Shown here: one piece after another, positions 1 to 9,919 of the stretch
Numbering within the stretch: position 1 is the stretch's first letter
How the letters are laid out: the number at the start of each line of letters is the position of its first letter
NCBI RefSeq assembly: GCF_001548395.1
Contig: NZ_AP017367.1
Location: forward strand, 5,416,262 to 5,480,261
Length of the DNA: 64,000 nt
Reading direction: 5' to 3'
DNA from: Leptolyngbya sp. O-77
GTDB lineage: Bacteria; Cyanobacteriota; Cyanobacteriia; Elainellales; Elainellaceae
Position numbers and translations under genes: made by a program
Notes under the pieces: generated by a model
The model's input: the letters and a program-made list of their open reading frames with translations, nothing else
Told to the model about the DNA's origin: nothing
Database searches by the model: none

Positions 1-814
1 GCTTTAGCCTGGGATTCATGGCCGGAAGCTGACGACCCCATCCCAGTGGGATTACACGGTCTTTTTCTCCCCACAGCAGCAGGATCGGCAAATCGACCGC
101 TTGCAGCAAGGCTTTTGTATTCGGGCTAAAGTCTGTTTGGGTGCGGGCCTGCACCAGCCGACAGAGGACTTTCGCTGCGCCGCGATCGCCCGCCGGAATG
201 GCGAAGCTTTGCACCAGTTCGTCGGTAATGGCTTCGGGGTTAGCATAAACTGCTCGCAGCACCGAGCGAATCACGCCCGGTCGCCGAATTAGGCTGAACA
301 ACGGCTTTAGCAGCAGCGGCGACGAGAAGAAAGATTCAATTTCGCCCACGAAGCCCTGTAGCTTTCCGGGCAATAGCTCCTGGCGAGATGCAGGCAACGT
401 GAGCAGGATCAACCCCTGAACCAGGGCAGGCTCAGCAGCGGCGATCGCCAGCGCCACGAGCGCCCCCAGCGAATGCCCCACCAGCACCACCGGCCGCCCC
501 ACAATCTCGCGGCAAAAGTCCCGCACCTGCGCCATCCACAGGTCTACTTTGTAATTTGCCGCCCCTTTTTCCGACGCACCAAACCCCAGCAAATCCAGCG
601 CATAGACCGTGTGATGCTGGCTCAGCGGCTCCAGGTTCAGCCGCCACTGGGTCAGCGCTGCCCCGAACCCATGCAGGAATACAATCGGCACGGCATCCGG
701 CGCAGGGGTTTGCGCCCTTAGATAGGTATAGCGAATCTGCCAGCCGCGCCATGCCCAGTCGCGCTGGGAGCCAAGCTGCGTGTGCCAGGGAAGCTGCGGA
801 GACAAAGCAGGCAT
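1..814 (-). CDS. alpha/beta hydrolase, C-terminus cut by window edge
   Basis: The minus-strand frame stays open from the start to base 1, so the C-terminus lies outside the window. The protein begins MPALSPQLPW and shows the alpha/beta hydrolase order: oxyanion strand IVFLHGFGAA, then LDLLGFGAS, then the nucleophile elbow VLVGHSLGAL (Ser in GHSLG), and near the edge LLWGEKDRVIP with the likely acid Asp. The catalytic His would be beyond the edge. The cyanobacterial relatives are small cytosolic or chloroplast-like hydrolases of unknown substrate. An in-frame ATG at 847 would add MKRRLFPLAIA; no Shine-Dalgarno clearly separates the two starts. The family is seen directly; the substrate cannot be inferred. 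Confidence 0.85.
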   Translation of the reverse strand, partial: MPALSPQLPWHTQLGSQRDWAWRGWQIRYTYLRAQTPAPDAVPIVFLHGFGAALTQWRLNLEPLSQHHTVYALDLLGFGASEKGAANYKVDLWMAQVRDFCREIVGRPVVLVGHSLGALVALAIAAAEPALVQGLILLTLPASRQELLPGKLQGFVGEIESFFSSPLLLKPLFSLIRRPGVIRSVLRAVYANPEAITDELVQSFAIPAGDRGAAKVLCRLVQARTQTDFSPNTKALLQAVDLPILLLWGEKDRVIPLGWGRQLPAMNPRLK

Positions 815-1044
815 AGCGATCGCTAATGGAAACAACCTCCTCTTCATGCTATAGCAAGGGGTCAAGGGTTAGGGGTCAGGAGTCACGAGCGAAGCAGTAC
901 AGTATTCTGGTAGGTGCTTGGCGTTGAACCCAAGAAAACACCGAATCTGAGCTTGATTGGGGAGAGTCCGTTTTGCTTCAGACTGCTCCCAGACTCATCT
1001 TTCCCAAGCCCTACCGCTCCCAGGATGCATCACCGCCCGACGCT

Positions 1045-3078
1045 ATGAGCCTCTGCATCAATCCCCAATGCGCTGAACCCAATCACCCCAGCAACGACGG
1101 CAGCCGCTTTTGCCAAAGCTGCGGGTCGGATCTGGTGCTGCGGGAGCGCTATCGCGTTATGCGGCTGATTAGCGACAAAAGCGGTTTTGGTCAGGTGTAT
1201 GAAGCCTACGAGCGGAATGTACCCAAAATCCTGAAGGTGCTGAAGGAAATCCACAGCGGCCACAGCAAAGCCGTCGCCCTGTTTCGGCGAGAGGCCGTAG
1301 TGCTGAGCCAGTTGCGCCATCCGGGTGTGCCTGCGATTGAGCCAGACGGCTATTTCCAGTTTTTGCCACGCGGCAGCGAGTCGCCGCTGCACTGCATCAT
1401 CATGGAAAAAATTGACGGGCCTAACCTGCGAGAATGGATGCGGCAGCAGGGCAACCACGGCATCAGCGAGGCGCAGGCGCGAAAGTGGATGCGACAACTG
1501 ACGGAGGTGCTGCACTTGGTGCATGAGCGCAACTATTTTCACCGGGATATTAAGCCCGAAAATATTATGCTGCGGTCGAATGGGCAGTTGGTGTTGGTGG
1601 ACTTTGGCGCAGTGCGCGAGATGACGGCGACTTATCTGGCACAACTGGGCGGTTCCGAAGGCGTAACCCGCATTAGCTCCGCAGGCTACACGCCGCCAGA
1701 GCAGGAAAAGGGGCAGGCTGTGCCCCAGTCCGATTTTTATGCCCTGGGGTGGACGTTTATTTACCTGCTGACCGGGAAGCAACCGACCGATCCTGATATT
1801 TACAATCCCCACGACAATAGCTTCCGCTGGCGGCAGTTTGCTCCGCAGGTGTCGGAGCCGTTTGCCGACTTTATCGACCGCCTGATTGCGCCCAAAGCGA
1901 GCGATCGCCCCACCAGCACCCGCGAAATCCTGGAAGATCTGGCGGCGATCGCCCCTCCCAGCAACCTGCCCCGCGTCCAAGGGCTGGCTTCATTACCCCC
2001 AGAAAATATCTCCTCACCCAAGACGACCGAGCTTCAGCCTGCACAGACTCATTCTCAGCGCACCACACTCCGCTGGAAGCGTCCCTGGTTCTGGGGCAGT
2101 GCAGCAGCGCTGCTGATTGGGCTGGCGGGCTGGGGTGGCTGGCAAGTTTATCAGCGTTCTAGCGGTGGAACCGTTGCCGTACAGTCGCTCGTCTCTAGCG
2201 CTAGCTTGGCAGAACATACCGGATTCATTAATCACGGAGTGTTTACTCCGGACGGGCAGCAGCTCATTACCTGTGGCGCAGACCAGCAAATCATCGTGTG
2301 GGACGTGGCAACGGGGCAACCCCTCCGCACGCTCAAGGGACATAGCAGCTACGTGAACGTGGTCGCGCTGAGCGGCAATGGGCAAACGCTGGTGAGCGGC
2401 GGCGCAGATAATCAAGTCCTAATTTGGGATTTGCCCAGCGGCACAATCCGACATACGCTGACCGGTCACACGAACGCAATAAACGCACTGGCGATCGCCT
2501 CGGATGGAACACTGATCAGCGGCAGTGCGGATAGCACAGTGCGAACCTGGAACCTGGCAACCGGACAGCCAATTCACACCCTGGAAGGACACAAAGGGTT
2601 CATCAATGCGATTGCTGTTAGCCCTGATGCCCGCACAATTGTTAGTGGCGGTACAGATTCAGATATCATCGCTTGGGATCTGGAGACTGGAACGCCACTG
2701 CGAACGTTTACAGGATTTACAGGAGCCATCAATGCGATCGCCCTTACGCCGGATGGAGTCGAGGTGCTGGCGGGCGGCACAGATCGAACAATCTATCGCT
2801 GGAACCTGGAGACAGGCGAACTGGGCAAACCGCTGACGGGTTCGGCTGGGTTTATCAACATGCTGGCAGTGCGCGGCGACGGCAGAACCTTGCTCAGCAG
2901 CGATGCCGAAGGGCAACTGACGCTGTGGAATTTGGTAACCGGAAAACCCACTCACATCTTTGCCGGCGAGGGAGCGCCCCTCGACCATGCGATCGCCAGC
3001 CCCGACTGGAGAACCATCGCCACGGGCAAAGGGTTCCGCACGGTACGTCTGTGGCAGCTTCCAGACGACGTGTTTTAG
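1045..3078 (+). CDS. Ser/Thr protein kinase with zinc ribbon and WD40 propeller
   Basis: 677 aa. The start MSLCINPQC is chosen because a four-Cys ribbon (C4, C9, C23, C26) directly precedes the kinase domain, as in many cyanobacterial Ser/Thr kinases; an upstream TTG is in frame but unlikely. The kinase domain (about 36-300) has HRDIKPEN near residue 166 and DFG near 186, so it should be catalytically active. A Pro/Ser linker is followed by one membrane helix (about 349-368) and seven WD-type blades (IVWD, LIWD, RTWN, IAWD, YRWN, TLWN, RLWQ) to the end. Known architecture: cytosolic kinase, single membrane span and an extracytoplasmic or membrane-proximal propeller used for protein binding. 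Partner and signal are not visible; no two-component genes are adjacent. Confidence 0.93.
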   Translation: MSLCINPQCAEPNHPSNDGSRFCQSCGSDLVLRERYRVMRLISDKSGFGQVYEAYERNVPKILKVLKEIHSGHSKAVALFRREAVVLSQLRHPGVPAIEPDGYFQFLPRGSESPLHCIIMEKIDGPNLREWMRQQGNHGISEAQARKWMRQLTEVLHLVHERNYFHRDIKPENIMLRSNGQLVLVDFGAVREMTATYLAQLGGSEGVTRISSAGYTPPEQEKGQAVPQSDFYALGWTFIYLLTGKQPTDPDIYNPHDNSFRWRQFAPQVSEPFADFIDRLIAPKASDRPTSTREILEDLAAIAPPSNLPRVQGLASLPPENISSPKTTELQPAQTHSQRTTLRWKRPWFWGSAAALLIGLAGWGGWQVYQRSSGGTVAVQSLVSSASLAEHTGFINHGVFTPDGQQLITCGADQQIIVWDVATGQPLRTLKGHSSYVNVVALSGNGQTLVSGGADNQVLIWDLPSGTIRHTLTGHTNAINALAIASDGTLISGSADSTVRTWNLATGQPIHTLEGHKGFINAIAVSPDARTIVSGGTDSDIIAWDLETGTPLRTFTGFTGAINAIALTPDGVEVLAGGTDRTIYRWNLETGELGKPLTGSAGFINMLAVRGDGRTLLSSDAEGQLTLWNLVTGKPTHIFAGEGAPLDHAIASPDWRTIATGKGFRTVRLWQLPDDVF

Positions 3079-3199
3079 ACATTTTCCAGACAATTTCAGA
3101 CGTTTTTTAAATTTTGAATCTGGGTTGATCAATCCGACCCAATCTCTGCTAAAGTTCCACCCTTTAGTAGCTGTTTTTTAATACTTTGGCAGGAGAATT

Positions 3200-3604
3200 A
3201 TGCTTTACACCGACTACGCCACGCTCACCCTGTCCTCGCCCAATCTGGCACGGTTGCGGCAGTTCTACCGGACGCTCCTCAACATCGCTCCATCGTTCGA
3301 GTTTCCCAACACCTACGTCGAATTCCAGATCGGTCTGTTTCGGTTTGGCATCTTTCAGCCCAAACAGGAACATGCCGGAGAATTCGCTGCCTCCCACAGC
3401 GGCGCAATGAGCCTGTGCCTGGAGGTAGATAACCTGGAGCAGGCGATCGCCGCTGTAGAGGCTGCCCATAGCGCGATCGCCGCCGCCCCCCCACGCCCCG
3501 CCAGCCCCATCATTACTGACTTCCACGGTCGCGAAGCCTACGCCTACGACCCCGACGGCAACCGCCTCATTCTGCACGAGTCAGGGCATCCCGCAACGTT
3601 CTGA
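3200..3604 (+). CDS. VOC (glyoxalase/bleomycin-resistance) family protein
   Basis: 134 aa, about the usual length of a single VOC module. It has the paired beta-alpha-beta-beta-beta pattern: an N-terminal half with FYRTLLNIAP and a C-terminal half ending ITDFHGREAYAYDPDGNRLILHE, the typical DPDGN turn followed by a Glu that is a metal ligand in many members. The start is ATG after CAGGAGAATT. VOC proteins include lyases, dioxygenases and antibiotic-binding proteins, and sequence alone does not pick one. It is a single gene, convergent with the UbiB-type kinase downstream and separated from it by a perfect inverted repeat. Confidence 0.85.
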   Translation: MLYTDYATLTLSSPNLARLRQFYRTLLNIAPSFEFPNTYVEFQIGLFRFGIFQPKQEHAGEFAASHSGAMSLCLEVDNLEQAIAAVEAAHSAIAAAPPRPASPIITDFHGREAYAYDPDGNRLILHESGHPATF

Positions 3605-3614
3605 GCCTTGCATC

Positions 3615-3658
3615 AGCCTTGAAGACGAGACGGATCGCTCTGGTTCGTCTTCAAGGCT
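3615..3658. terminator. perfect 14-bp inverted repeat between convergent genes
   Basis: AGCCTTGAAGACGA (3615-3628) is exactly complementary to TCGTCTTCAAGGCT (3645-3658) with a 16-nt loop. It lies between the 3' ends of the VOC gene and the ABC1/UbiB gene, where a two-way transcription stop is expected. No U-run follows on either strand, so a role in termination or mRNA 3' protection is inferred from place and stem strength. Confidence 0.55.
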
Positions 3659-3683
3659 GGTGGTTTCATCAGCGGGCGATCGC

Positions 3684-5774
3684 CTATGCCGAGCGGCGGG
3701 CGGGTAGTGCCAGGTTGCCGCTTCCGTTGCCGCCCATTGTGCTGCTTAGCACCTTACCGTTGCGATTCAGGTGGCCGCTGGCAGAAGGAGTCGGCTGGGG
3801 CGGCTCCTCCGGCAAGAGAAATTCGCGGATGAACCGGGCTGCGGCCCGCTGGGCCAGCCCGCCTGCAATCTGCTGGCCCATGCGCTGAGTTTCAGGACGC
3901 AGCAGCAGATTTGGCACCACAGGGAGAAGCTGAATCGGGTCAAATCCGGGCGTATCGCGCAGAATGTTGAGAATACGGCTCAGGTGTTCCAGGTTTTGCG
4001 ACTCGGCAGGGGGCGGCGCGGAACCGTTGCCCAGACCGATGCGATCGCGCAGAGTGGCAGTCAGCCGCTGCATCGTCATCTGCCCATAGCCGTCAATCCC
4101 TTTGACAATCTCCTCCACCAGATACTCGCGAATAAACTCGCCGCGCTCAGAAAACAGGAAGTTTAGCGCCTGATCCACCGCATAGTTCAGGTCATAATCT
4201 GGGCTGTCCTTAGCGTTCTTCAGCAGGTTTTCCAGACGATTCCAGCGGAAGCTGCCGTCTTTGAACAGCAAATCCTTAAGCGAGGAGCGGAGTTCTGGCG
4301 ACGGATCGGTTAGCAAGCGCTTAGCAATATAAGGATAGGCCTTGCTCAGCACCTTGAAATTGGGATCCACGTTGATAGCGATGCCTTCCAACGTCACCAG
4401 CGACCGGATAATCAGTGCGTAGTAGGCAGGCACGCGGAACGGATAGTCGTACATCACCTGGGAAAGCTGGTCGGTGATGCTCTTGAAGTTCAGTTCGGCG
4501 ACGCTCGACCCCAGCGCGTTGCTAAAGACCGCAGCCAGTGCCGGAATAATCGGGGTCAAGTCGGTATCCGGGGTCAAAAATTCCAGCTTTACGTAGTCTT
4601 TCGCCAAGCCTTCAAAGTCGCGGTTGACCATGTGAACCACCGCCTCGATCAGCCCGTAGCGCTGGGGAGCCTGCACCTCACTCATCATGCCAAAGTCCAG
4701 ATAGGCGAGCTTGCCATCGGGTGTCGCCAGCAGGTTGCCAGGGTGCGGGTCGGCATGGAAAAAGCCATGCTCTAGCAACTGCCGCAGCGAACACTGCACA
4801 CCCACTTCTACCAGGTAGGCCGCATCGATGCCCTGGGCCGCTAGCTCTCGCGGCTTGGTGAGCTTGGTGCCGTTGATCCACTCCATCGTCAGCACACGCT
4901 GATGGGTATATTCCCAGTAAATCCGAGGCACATAGATGTCAGGAATTGCGCCATAAAGCTGGGCAAACCGCTCGGCGTTGCGCCCTTCCTGGGTGTAATC
5001 CATCTCTTCAAAGATGCGGGCCCCGAACTCGTCCATGATGCCAACGAGGTCGCTGCGGATTTGCTTGAAGGTATTTGCCGCCCACATTGCAGCACGGCGC
5101 AGAATGTAGAGGTCAAGCGTAATACGCTCCGCCAGTCCGGGACGCTGCACCTTCACTGCCACAACCTCACCCGTCTTCAGCTTGCCCTTATAGACCTGCC
5201 CTAGCGAGGCGGCGGCAATTGGCTCTGGGCTGAGTTCGGCGTAGATATTCTCGGGGCGATCGCCCAATTCTTCTTCAATAAACTGAAACGCCACTTCGTT
5301 GGGAAAAGGCGGCAACTGGTCTTGCAGGCGAGTCAGTTCTTCCAAATAAGCGGGCGGCACCAGATCAGGGCGAGTAGAGAGCGCCTGCCCAATCTTGATG
5401 TAGGCGGGGCCAAGCTTGGTCAAAATGTCGCGCAATTGCTCGGCGCGACGCTGCTGTTTTTTTTCGGTCTGTCCCCACTGCTTATCCCACCACAGGCCCA
5501 ACGCAAACAGAACGAAGGGCAGCACAATGCCAATCATTCGCCCCATCACTGGCAGCGGACGAACCCTGTAATATTCGGCGATCGCCATCGGGTCGTAGCG
5601 CACTGCTGGCATCTCCGACGAGTCGTAAGCGGACTTGAGGTGGTCTTCAATCGATAGCGGGCGAGCAAGCACCGCAGCAGGGCGGACGGTCGCGGAAGTC
5701 TCAGCAGTTGGCATGGGTTCCAGAGCGGAATGAAGAGAAGAGTCGCCTCTGTTAAGCATTGTAACAGCGAACAT
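3684..5774 (-). CDS. ABC1/UbiB-family atypical kinase (AarF/ADCK-like)
   Basis: 696 aa. The family KxGQ motif is present (YIKIGQALSTRPDLVP), as are AAASLGQVYKG (Ala-rich loop), VAVKVQRPG (nucleotide-binding Lys), HADPHPGNLL (catalytic loop) and YLDFGMM (the DFG equivalent). A hydrophobic stretch, GRMIGIVLPFVLFALGL, precedes the domain. UbiB/ABC1 proteins are ATPases or kinases linked to prenylquinone synthesis; cyanobacterial and plastid members associate with thylakoids and plastoglobules. The first 40 residues are low in conserved content, so the start could lie further in (for example MPTAET). The C-terminus has a Gly/Asn/Ser tail. It is divergent from dnaK with about 200 bp between. Confidence 0.93.
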   Translation of the reverse strand: MFAVTMLNRGDSSLHSALEPMPTAETSATVRPAAVLARPLSIEDHLKSAYDSSEMPAVRYDPMAIAEYYRVRPLPVMGRMIGIVLPFVLFALGLWWDKQWGQTEKKQQRRAEQLRDILTKLGPAYIKIGQALSTRPDLVPPAYLEELTRLQDQLPPFPNEVAFQFIEEELGDRPENIYAELSPEPIAAASLGQVYKGKLKTGEVVAVKVQRPGLAERITLDLYILRRAAMWAANTFKQIRSDLVGIMDEFGARIFEEMDYTQEGRNAERFAQLYGAIPDIYVPRIYWEYTHQRVLTMEWINGTKLTKPRELAAQGIDAAYLVEVGVQCSLRQLLEHGFFHADPHPGNLLATPDGKLAYLDFGMMSEVQAPQRYGLIEAVVHMVNRDFEGLAKDYVKLEFLTPDTDLTPIIPALAAVFSNALGSSVAELNFKSITDQLSQVMYDYPFRVPAYYALIIRSLVTLEGIAINVDPNFKVLSKAYPYIAKRLLTDPSPELRSSLKDLLFKDGSFRWNRLENLLKNAKDSPDYDLNYAVDQALNFLFSERGEFIREYLVEEIVKGIDGYGQMTMQRLTATLRDRIGLGNGSAPPPAESQNLEHLSRILNILRDTPGFDPIQLLPVVPNLLLRPETQRMGQQIAGGLAQRAAARFIREFLLPEEPPQPTPSASGHLNRNGKVLSSTMGGNGSGNLALPARRSA

Positions 5775-5979
5775 CTGGCAACCCCTCTATCTTGCAGGGG
5801 GAATTGCCCCGCGAATAGCCAATCGCCCGTAATCCAAATGGCGGAAAAACCGTCACCTACGGGTCGCTGATATCGCTGATCAGTCGCTGATCAACTGTGC
5901 AGCGGGCCTTGCGTTGGCAAGATAGAATGAGTTATCAGTTCTCAACATTTGGTGAAATCCGCGAGGAGCGTTGCAGCGC

Positions 5980-8933
5980 ATGGGCAAAGTCGTAGGCATA
6001 GACCTGGGCACCACAAACTCAGTCGTCGCCGTGATGGAGGGTGGCAAGCCCGTCGTGATTGCCAACGCAGAGGGAATGCGGACGACCCCATCGGTGGTGG
6101 GCTTTAGCAAAGAAGGAGAGCAGTTGGTAGGGCAGATGGCGCGGCGGCAGGCAGTGCTAAATCCCCAAAACACCTTCTACGGCGTGAAGCGGTTTATCGG
6201 TCGGCGCTACAGCGAAGTCAGTCCCGACTCCCGGCGCGTGCCCTACACCATCCGCAAAGACGAGAACGGCAATATTAAGATCAAATGTCCTCGGCTAGAG
6301 CGCGACTTTGCGCCGGAGGAAATTTCGGCAATGGTGCTGCGGAAGTTGGCGGATGAGGCCAGCCGATATTTGGGGCAGCAGGTGACAGGCGCGGTGATCA
6401 CAGTTCCGGCCTATTTCAACGACTCGCAGCGGCAGGCAACGCGAGATGCGGGGCGAATCGCGGGTCTGGAAGTTTTGCGAATTCTAAATGAGCCGACGGC
6501 CGCCTCTCTCGCTTATGGGCTGGAGCGGCGTGATAGCCAGGTGATTCTGGTGTTTGATCTGGGCGGCGGCACGTTTGACGTGTCGATTTTGGAAGTGGGC
6601 GACGGTGTGTTTGAAGTCCGCGCCACCAGCGGCGACACCCAGCTCGGCGGCAATGATTTCGATAAGAAAATTGTGGACTGGCTGGCAGAGCAATTTCTGG
6701 AAAAAGAAGGGCTGGATTTGCGGCGCGATCGCCAATCGCTCCAGCGCCTCACCGAAGCGGCCGAGAAGGCCAAAATCGAACTTTCCGGCGTGAGCGTCAC
6801 AGAAATCAACCTGCCCTTTATCACCGCCACCCCAGAGGACGGGCCGAAGCATCTGGAAACACGCCTCACCCGTTCGCAATTTGAGGGCATGTGTACCGAT
6901 TTGCTGAGCCGGATGCGCGGTCCGCTGAAGCAGGCAATGCGCGACGCGGGGCTGGCCCCAGACGACATCGACGAAGTGGTGCTGGTGGGCGGCGGCACGC
7001 GGATGCCGATGGTGAAAAATCTAGTGCGATCGCTCATCGACCGGGAACCCAGCGAACACGTCAACCCCGACGAAGCGGTGGCCGTCGGCGCGGCGATTCA
7101 GGCAGGTATTCTCACGCAGGAAGTGGGGATGCGCGACATCCTGCTGCTGGACGTAACGCCGATTTCCCTCGGACTGGAAACCATCGGCGGCCTGACCAAA
7201 AAGCTAATTCCCCGCAACACCACCATTCCCGTCCGCCGCTCCGACATCTTCTCTACGTCTGAAAATAATCAGACGATGGTGGAGGTTCACGTCGTCCAGG
7301 GGGAACGCGAAATGGCCGCAGATAACAAGTCCCTTGGCCGCTTCAAGCTGCTGGGCATTCCCCCCCGCGCCGCGCGGGCGTGCCCCAGATTTCGGTATCC
7401 TTCGACATCGATGCCAACGGCATTTTGCAAGTCACCGCCGTAGATAAAACCACCGGCCGCGAACAGGGCATCACGATCCAGGGTGCATCCACCCTCAGCG
7501 AAGCCGAAATTCAGAAGATGATTCAGGATGCGGAACGCAACGCCCAGCAAGACCGGGAGCGGCGCGAGCGGGTAGAAAAGCGCACCAAGGCCGAAGCGCT
7601 GACCTATCAGGCAGAGCGACAACTGCGCGAAGTGGCGCTGGACTTTGGGATGCAGTTTGCCAGCCCCTATCGCCGCAAGATCGAAGCGCTGATCAAAGAC
7701 CTGCGCGATGCCCTGGCGAACAACGACGAGCGCCGCATCGACACGCTCGAAGCTGACCTGCGCGATGCCCTGTATCAGCTCCAGCAAGAGGTCTATCAGT
7801 TTGACCGGGGCGACGAAGATGAGGGCTTCTTTAGCTCGCTGAAGCGGACGCTGCTGGGCGACGACGACGAGTTTGACGAAATTCCGTCTTATCGCGGCAG
7901 CCGCGACCCGTGGGACGATCGCCCTGCGGCCCGCCGCGACCCGTGGGACGACCGGCCGCCTGTTCGTCGCGATTCCTGGAGCGATCGCCCCGATCCCTAC
8001 AGCAGCCGCCCTGCGGCCCGCGATTCCTACAGCAGCCGTCCCGCCGCCCGCGATAGCTGGGACGAACCCCGCGATCCGTATGGCAGCCGCCCGGCGGCAC
8101 GAGAGAACTGGAATGATCGAGGCGGCGATCGCCCCGATTCCTACAGCAGCCGCCCCGCTCGTCCTGCCAGTCGCGACGCCTGGGACGAGCCACCGCGCCG
8201 CCCGGCCCGCGATTCTTGGGACGAACCCCAGCGACCCGCCGCCCGCGATCGCTGGGATGAGCCGCCGCGTTCTGTCCGCTCGTCCAGCCGCGATTCCTGG
8301 GACGAACCCCAGCGCCCTAGCCGGCCCGCCCGCGACTCCTGGGATGAGCCGTCGCGCCCTAGCCGTCCTGCCAGCCGTGATTCTTGGGACGAGCCGCGTT
8401 CTGCCCGCCCGCCCGCCCGTGATCGCTGGGAAGAGACTGCCGACCGCAGCCGCGACTCGCTCGAAAACCGCCCCAGCCGCAGCAATGGCGATCGCTGGGA
8501 CGACAGACCCAATCGCAGCCGCGAATCTGGAAACCGTGGGATGGGACGGGAAACTGGACGCGAAATAGACGCTTCGCAGGGCGATTTTTCCGAGCGTCGC
8601 CGCCCAGAAAATCGCCGCCCAGAAGCCCGCAGCCGTCCAGAGCGGGAAGGACTGAACCTGCGGACTCCAGAGGCTAATATGTCTGACCCAGACAGCCGCG
8701 ACTCCATCAGTCTCGATCCGTGGGACGACGCGCCCAAGCGCCCTCGCCGCGAATCAGCGGACAACTGGGAAGACGCGCCTGCTGACGCACCGACCGACGA
8801 ATCGGTAGACAAGCCAGAACATAACCGCCCAGCGAGTCGCCCCAGCGACGACACTCCCCGTCGCCACCCGCAAACTGGCGAGATTCCCCGCAGCCGGGGC
8901 ATTTGGGATGAGGACGAAGACGAATGGCTGTAG
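5980..8933 (+). pseudogene. dnaK3: DnaK-type Hsp70 (DnaK3-like) with a frame break and a long WDEP-rich tail
   Basis: ATG 5980 follows GAGGAG. The first frame (5980-7443) encodes the ATPase domain: GIDLGTTNS, VPAYFNDSQRQAT, FDLGGGTFD, VGGGTRMP. It leaves the family sequence after LGRFKLLGIPP. The second frame (about 7365-8933) resumes with GVPQISVSFDIDANGILQV, the substrate-binding domain and the helical lid. The break is at C7 (7360-7366), and the change equals -1 (or +2). Joined, the protein is about 980 aa. After the lid (from about 7885) comes a tail of roughly 345 aa made largely of Arg/Asp/Ser/Pro with repeated DSWDEP-like units. The dnaJ gene follows directly, as for DnaK3, the membrane-associated Hsp70 of cyanobacteria. 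It may be an assembly error, a true mutation or, less likely, recoding; it is labelled pseudogene only because the frame is broken. Confidence 0.85.
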
Positions 8934-8941
8934 GAGACCGG

Positions 8942-9910
8942 ATGCAGAATTTTCGGAATTACTATCAAATTCTCGGAATTCCCAAAACCGCCACGGCTGA
9001 GGAAATCAAAAAGGCCTATCGGCGGATGGCGCGGCAATATCACCCCGACTTGAACCCTGGCGACAAGGAAGCAGAGGAAAAGTTCAAGGACGTGGGCGAG
9101 GCCTACGAAGTGCTGTCGGATGCCAGCAAGCGGGCGCAGTATGACCAGTTCAGCCGCTTCTGGAAGCAGGGTGGCTTTCAGAGTGGCGCAACGCCCAAGT
9201 CCCGCAGTTGGAATAGCCGCACCACCAGCCGCAGCCCCGACGAGGTAGACTTCAGCCAGTTTCGCGACTTTAACAGCTTTGTAGACCAACTGCTGAACCG
9301 CCGCAATGAGGAACCCGCCGCCCCGCGAACCCCACCGCGCGATCGCGATCCCTACCGTCCCGGCACCACCAAAACCACCTACACGGTTCCCCGCGCCACG
9401 CCACGCAACGCCGAGGCCCGGCTGACGGTGCCGCTGGAAAAGGCCTTTGCGGGCGGGCGCGAGCGGATTCGCCTGGAAGATGGGCGATCGCTCGAAGTGA
9501 ATATGCCCGCCGCCATGCTTACGGGGCAAAAGATTCGCCTGAAAGGGCAGGGCGTGTCTGGCGGCGACCTGTTTCTCCGCATCGAAATCGCCCCCCATCC
9601 CTTCTATCAGCTTGACGGAGCGGATATCTATTGTTTGCTACCCATCACGCCCAGCGAAGCGGTGCTGGGGGGAGCGATTGAAGTGCCGACGCTGGATGGG
9701 CTGGTGAAAATGGTGATTCCTCCCGGCGTGAAAGCAGGACAAAAGCTGCGGCTGGCAGGCAAAGGCTATCCCATCGATGGCAAGCGCGGCGACCAGATTG
9801 TGGAGATTACTATCCAGGTTCCCAAAGACCTCAGCCCCCAAGAGCGCGAACTCTACGACAAGCTGCGGCAAATTGAAACGTTCAATCCCCGTGCTGGATT
9901 GGGCGTTTAA
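8942..9910 (+). CDS. dnaJ: DnaJ co-chaperone, no zinc finger (DnaJ3 type)
   Basis: 322 aa. ATG 8942 is preceded by AGGAG (8932-8936), which overlaps the dnaK stop (8931-8933), so the two genes look translationally coupled. The J domain occupies about residues 1-70 with YHPDLNPGD carrying the essential HPD. A Ser/Arg/Pro-rich linker follows, then two beta-sandwich client domains (RLTVPLEKAFAGG to the end, with GGDLFLRIEIAPHPFY and VVIPPGVKAGQKLRL-type sequence). The Cys-rich zinc domain of type I DnaJ is absent, making it type II. It should recruit the upstream DnaK3 and stimulate its ATPase. Its frame is intact although the partner's is broken. Confidence 0.93.
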   Translation: MQNFRNYYQILGIPKTATAEEIKKAYRRMARQYHPDLNPGDKEAEEKFKDVGEAYEVLSDASKRAQYDQFSRFWKQGGFQSGATPKSRSWNSRTTSRSPDEVDFSQFRDFNSFVDQLLNRRNEEPAAPRTPPRDRDPYRPGTTKTTYTVPRATPRNAEARLTVPLEKAFAGGRERIRLEDGRSLEVNMPAAMLTGQKIRLKGQGVSGGDLFLRIEIAPHPFYQLDGADIYCLLPITPSEAVLGGAIEVPTLDGLVKMVIPPGVKAGQKLRLAGKGYPIDGKRGDQIVEITIQVPKDLSPQERELYDKLRQIETFNPRAGLGV

Positions 9911-9919
9911 TGGAATCGT

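Noticed and set aside
1030..1980. 316-codon minus-strand frame opposite the kinase gene
   Set aside because: Mirror of the conserved kinase frame; its sequence has no domain and no ribosome site.
7340..7443. Programmed frameshift in dnaK3
   Set aside because: A slippery heptamer would need T CCC CCC, an imperfect match, and no clear downstream pseudoknot is visible; a base-calling fault or mutation is simpler, though not ruled out.
8141..9598. 485-codon open frame on the minus strand opposite the dnaK3 tail and dnaJ3
   Set aside because: It is antisense to two real coding regions; the repeated Arg codons of the WDEP tail keep the opposite strand open. No family resemblance.
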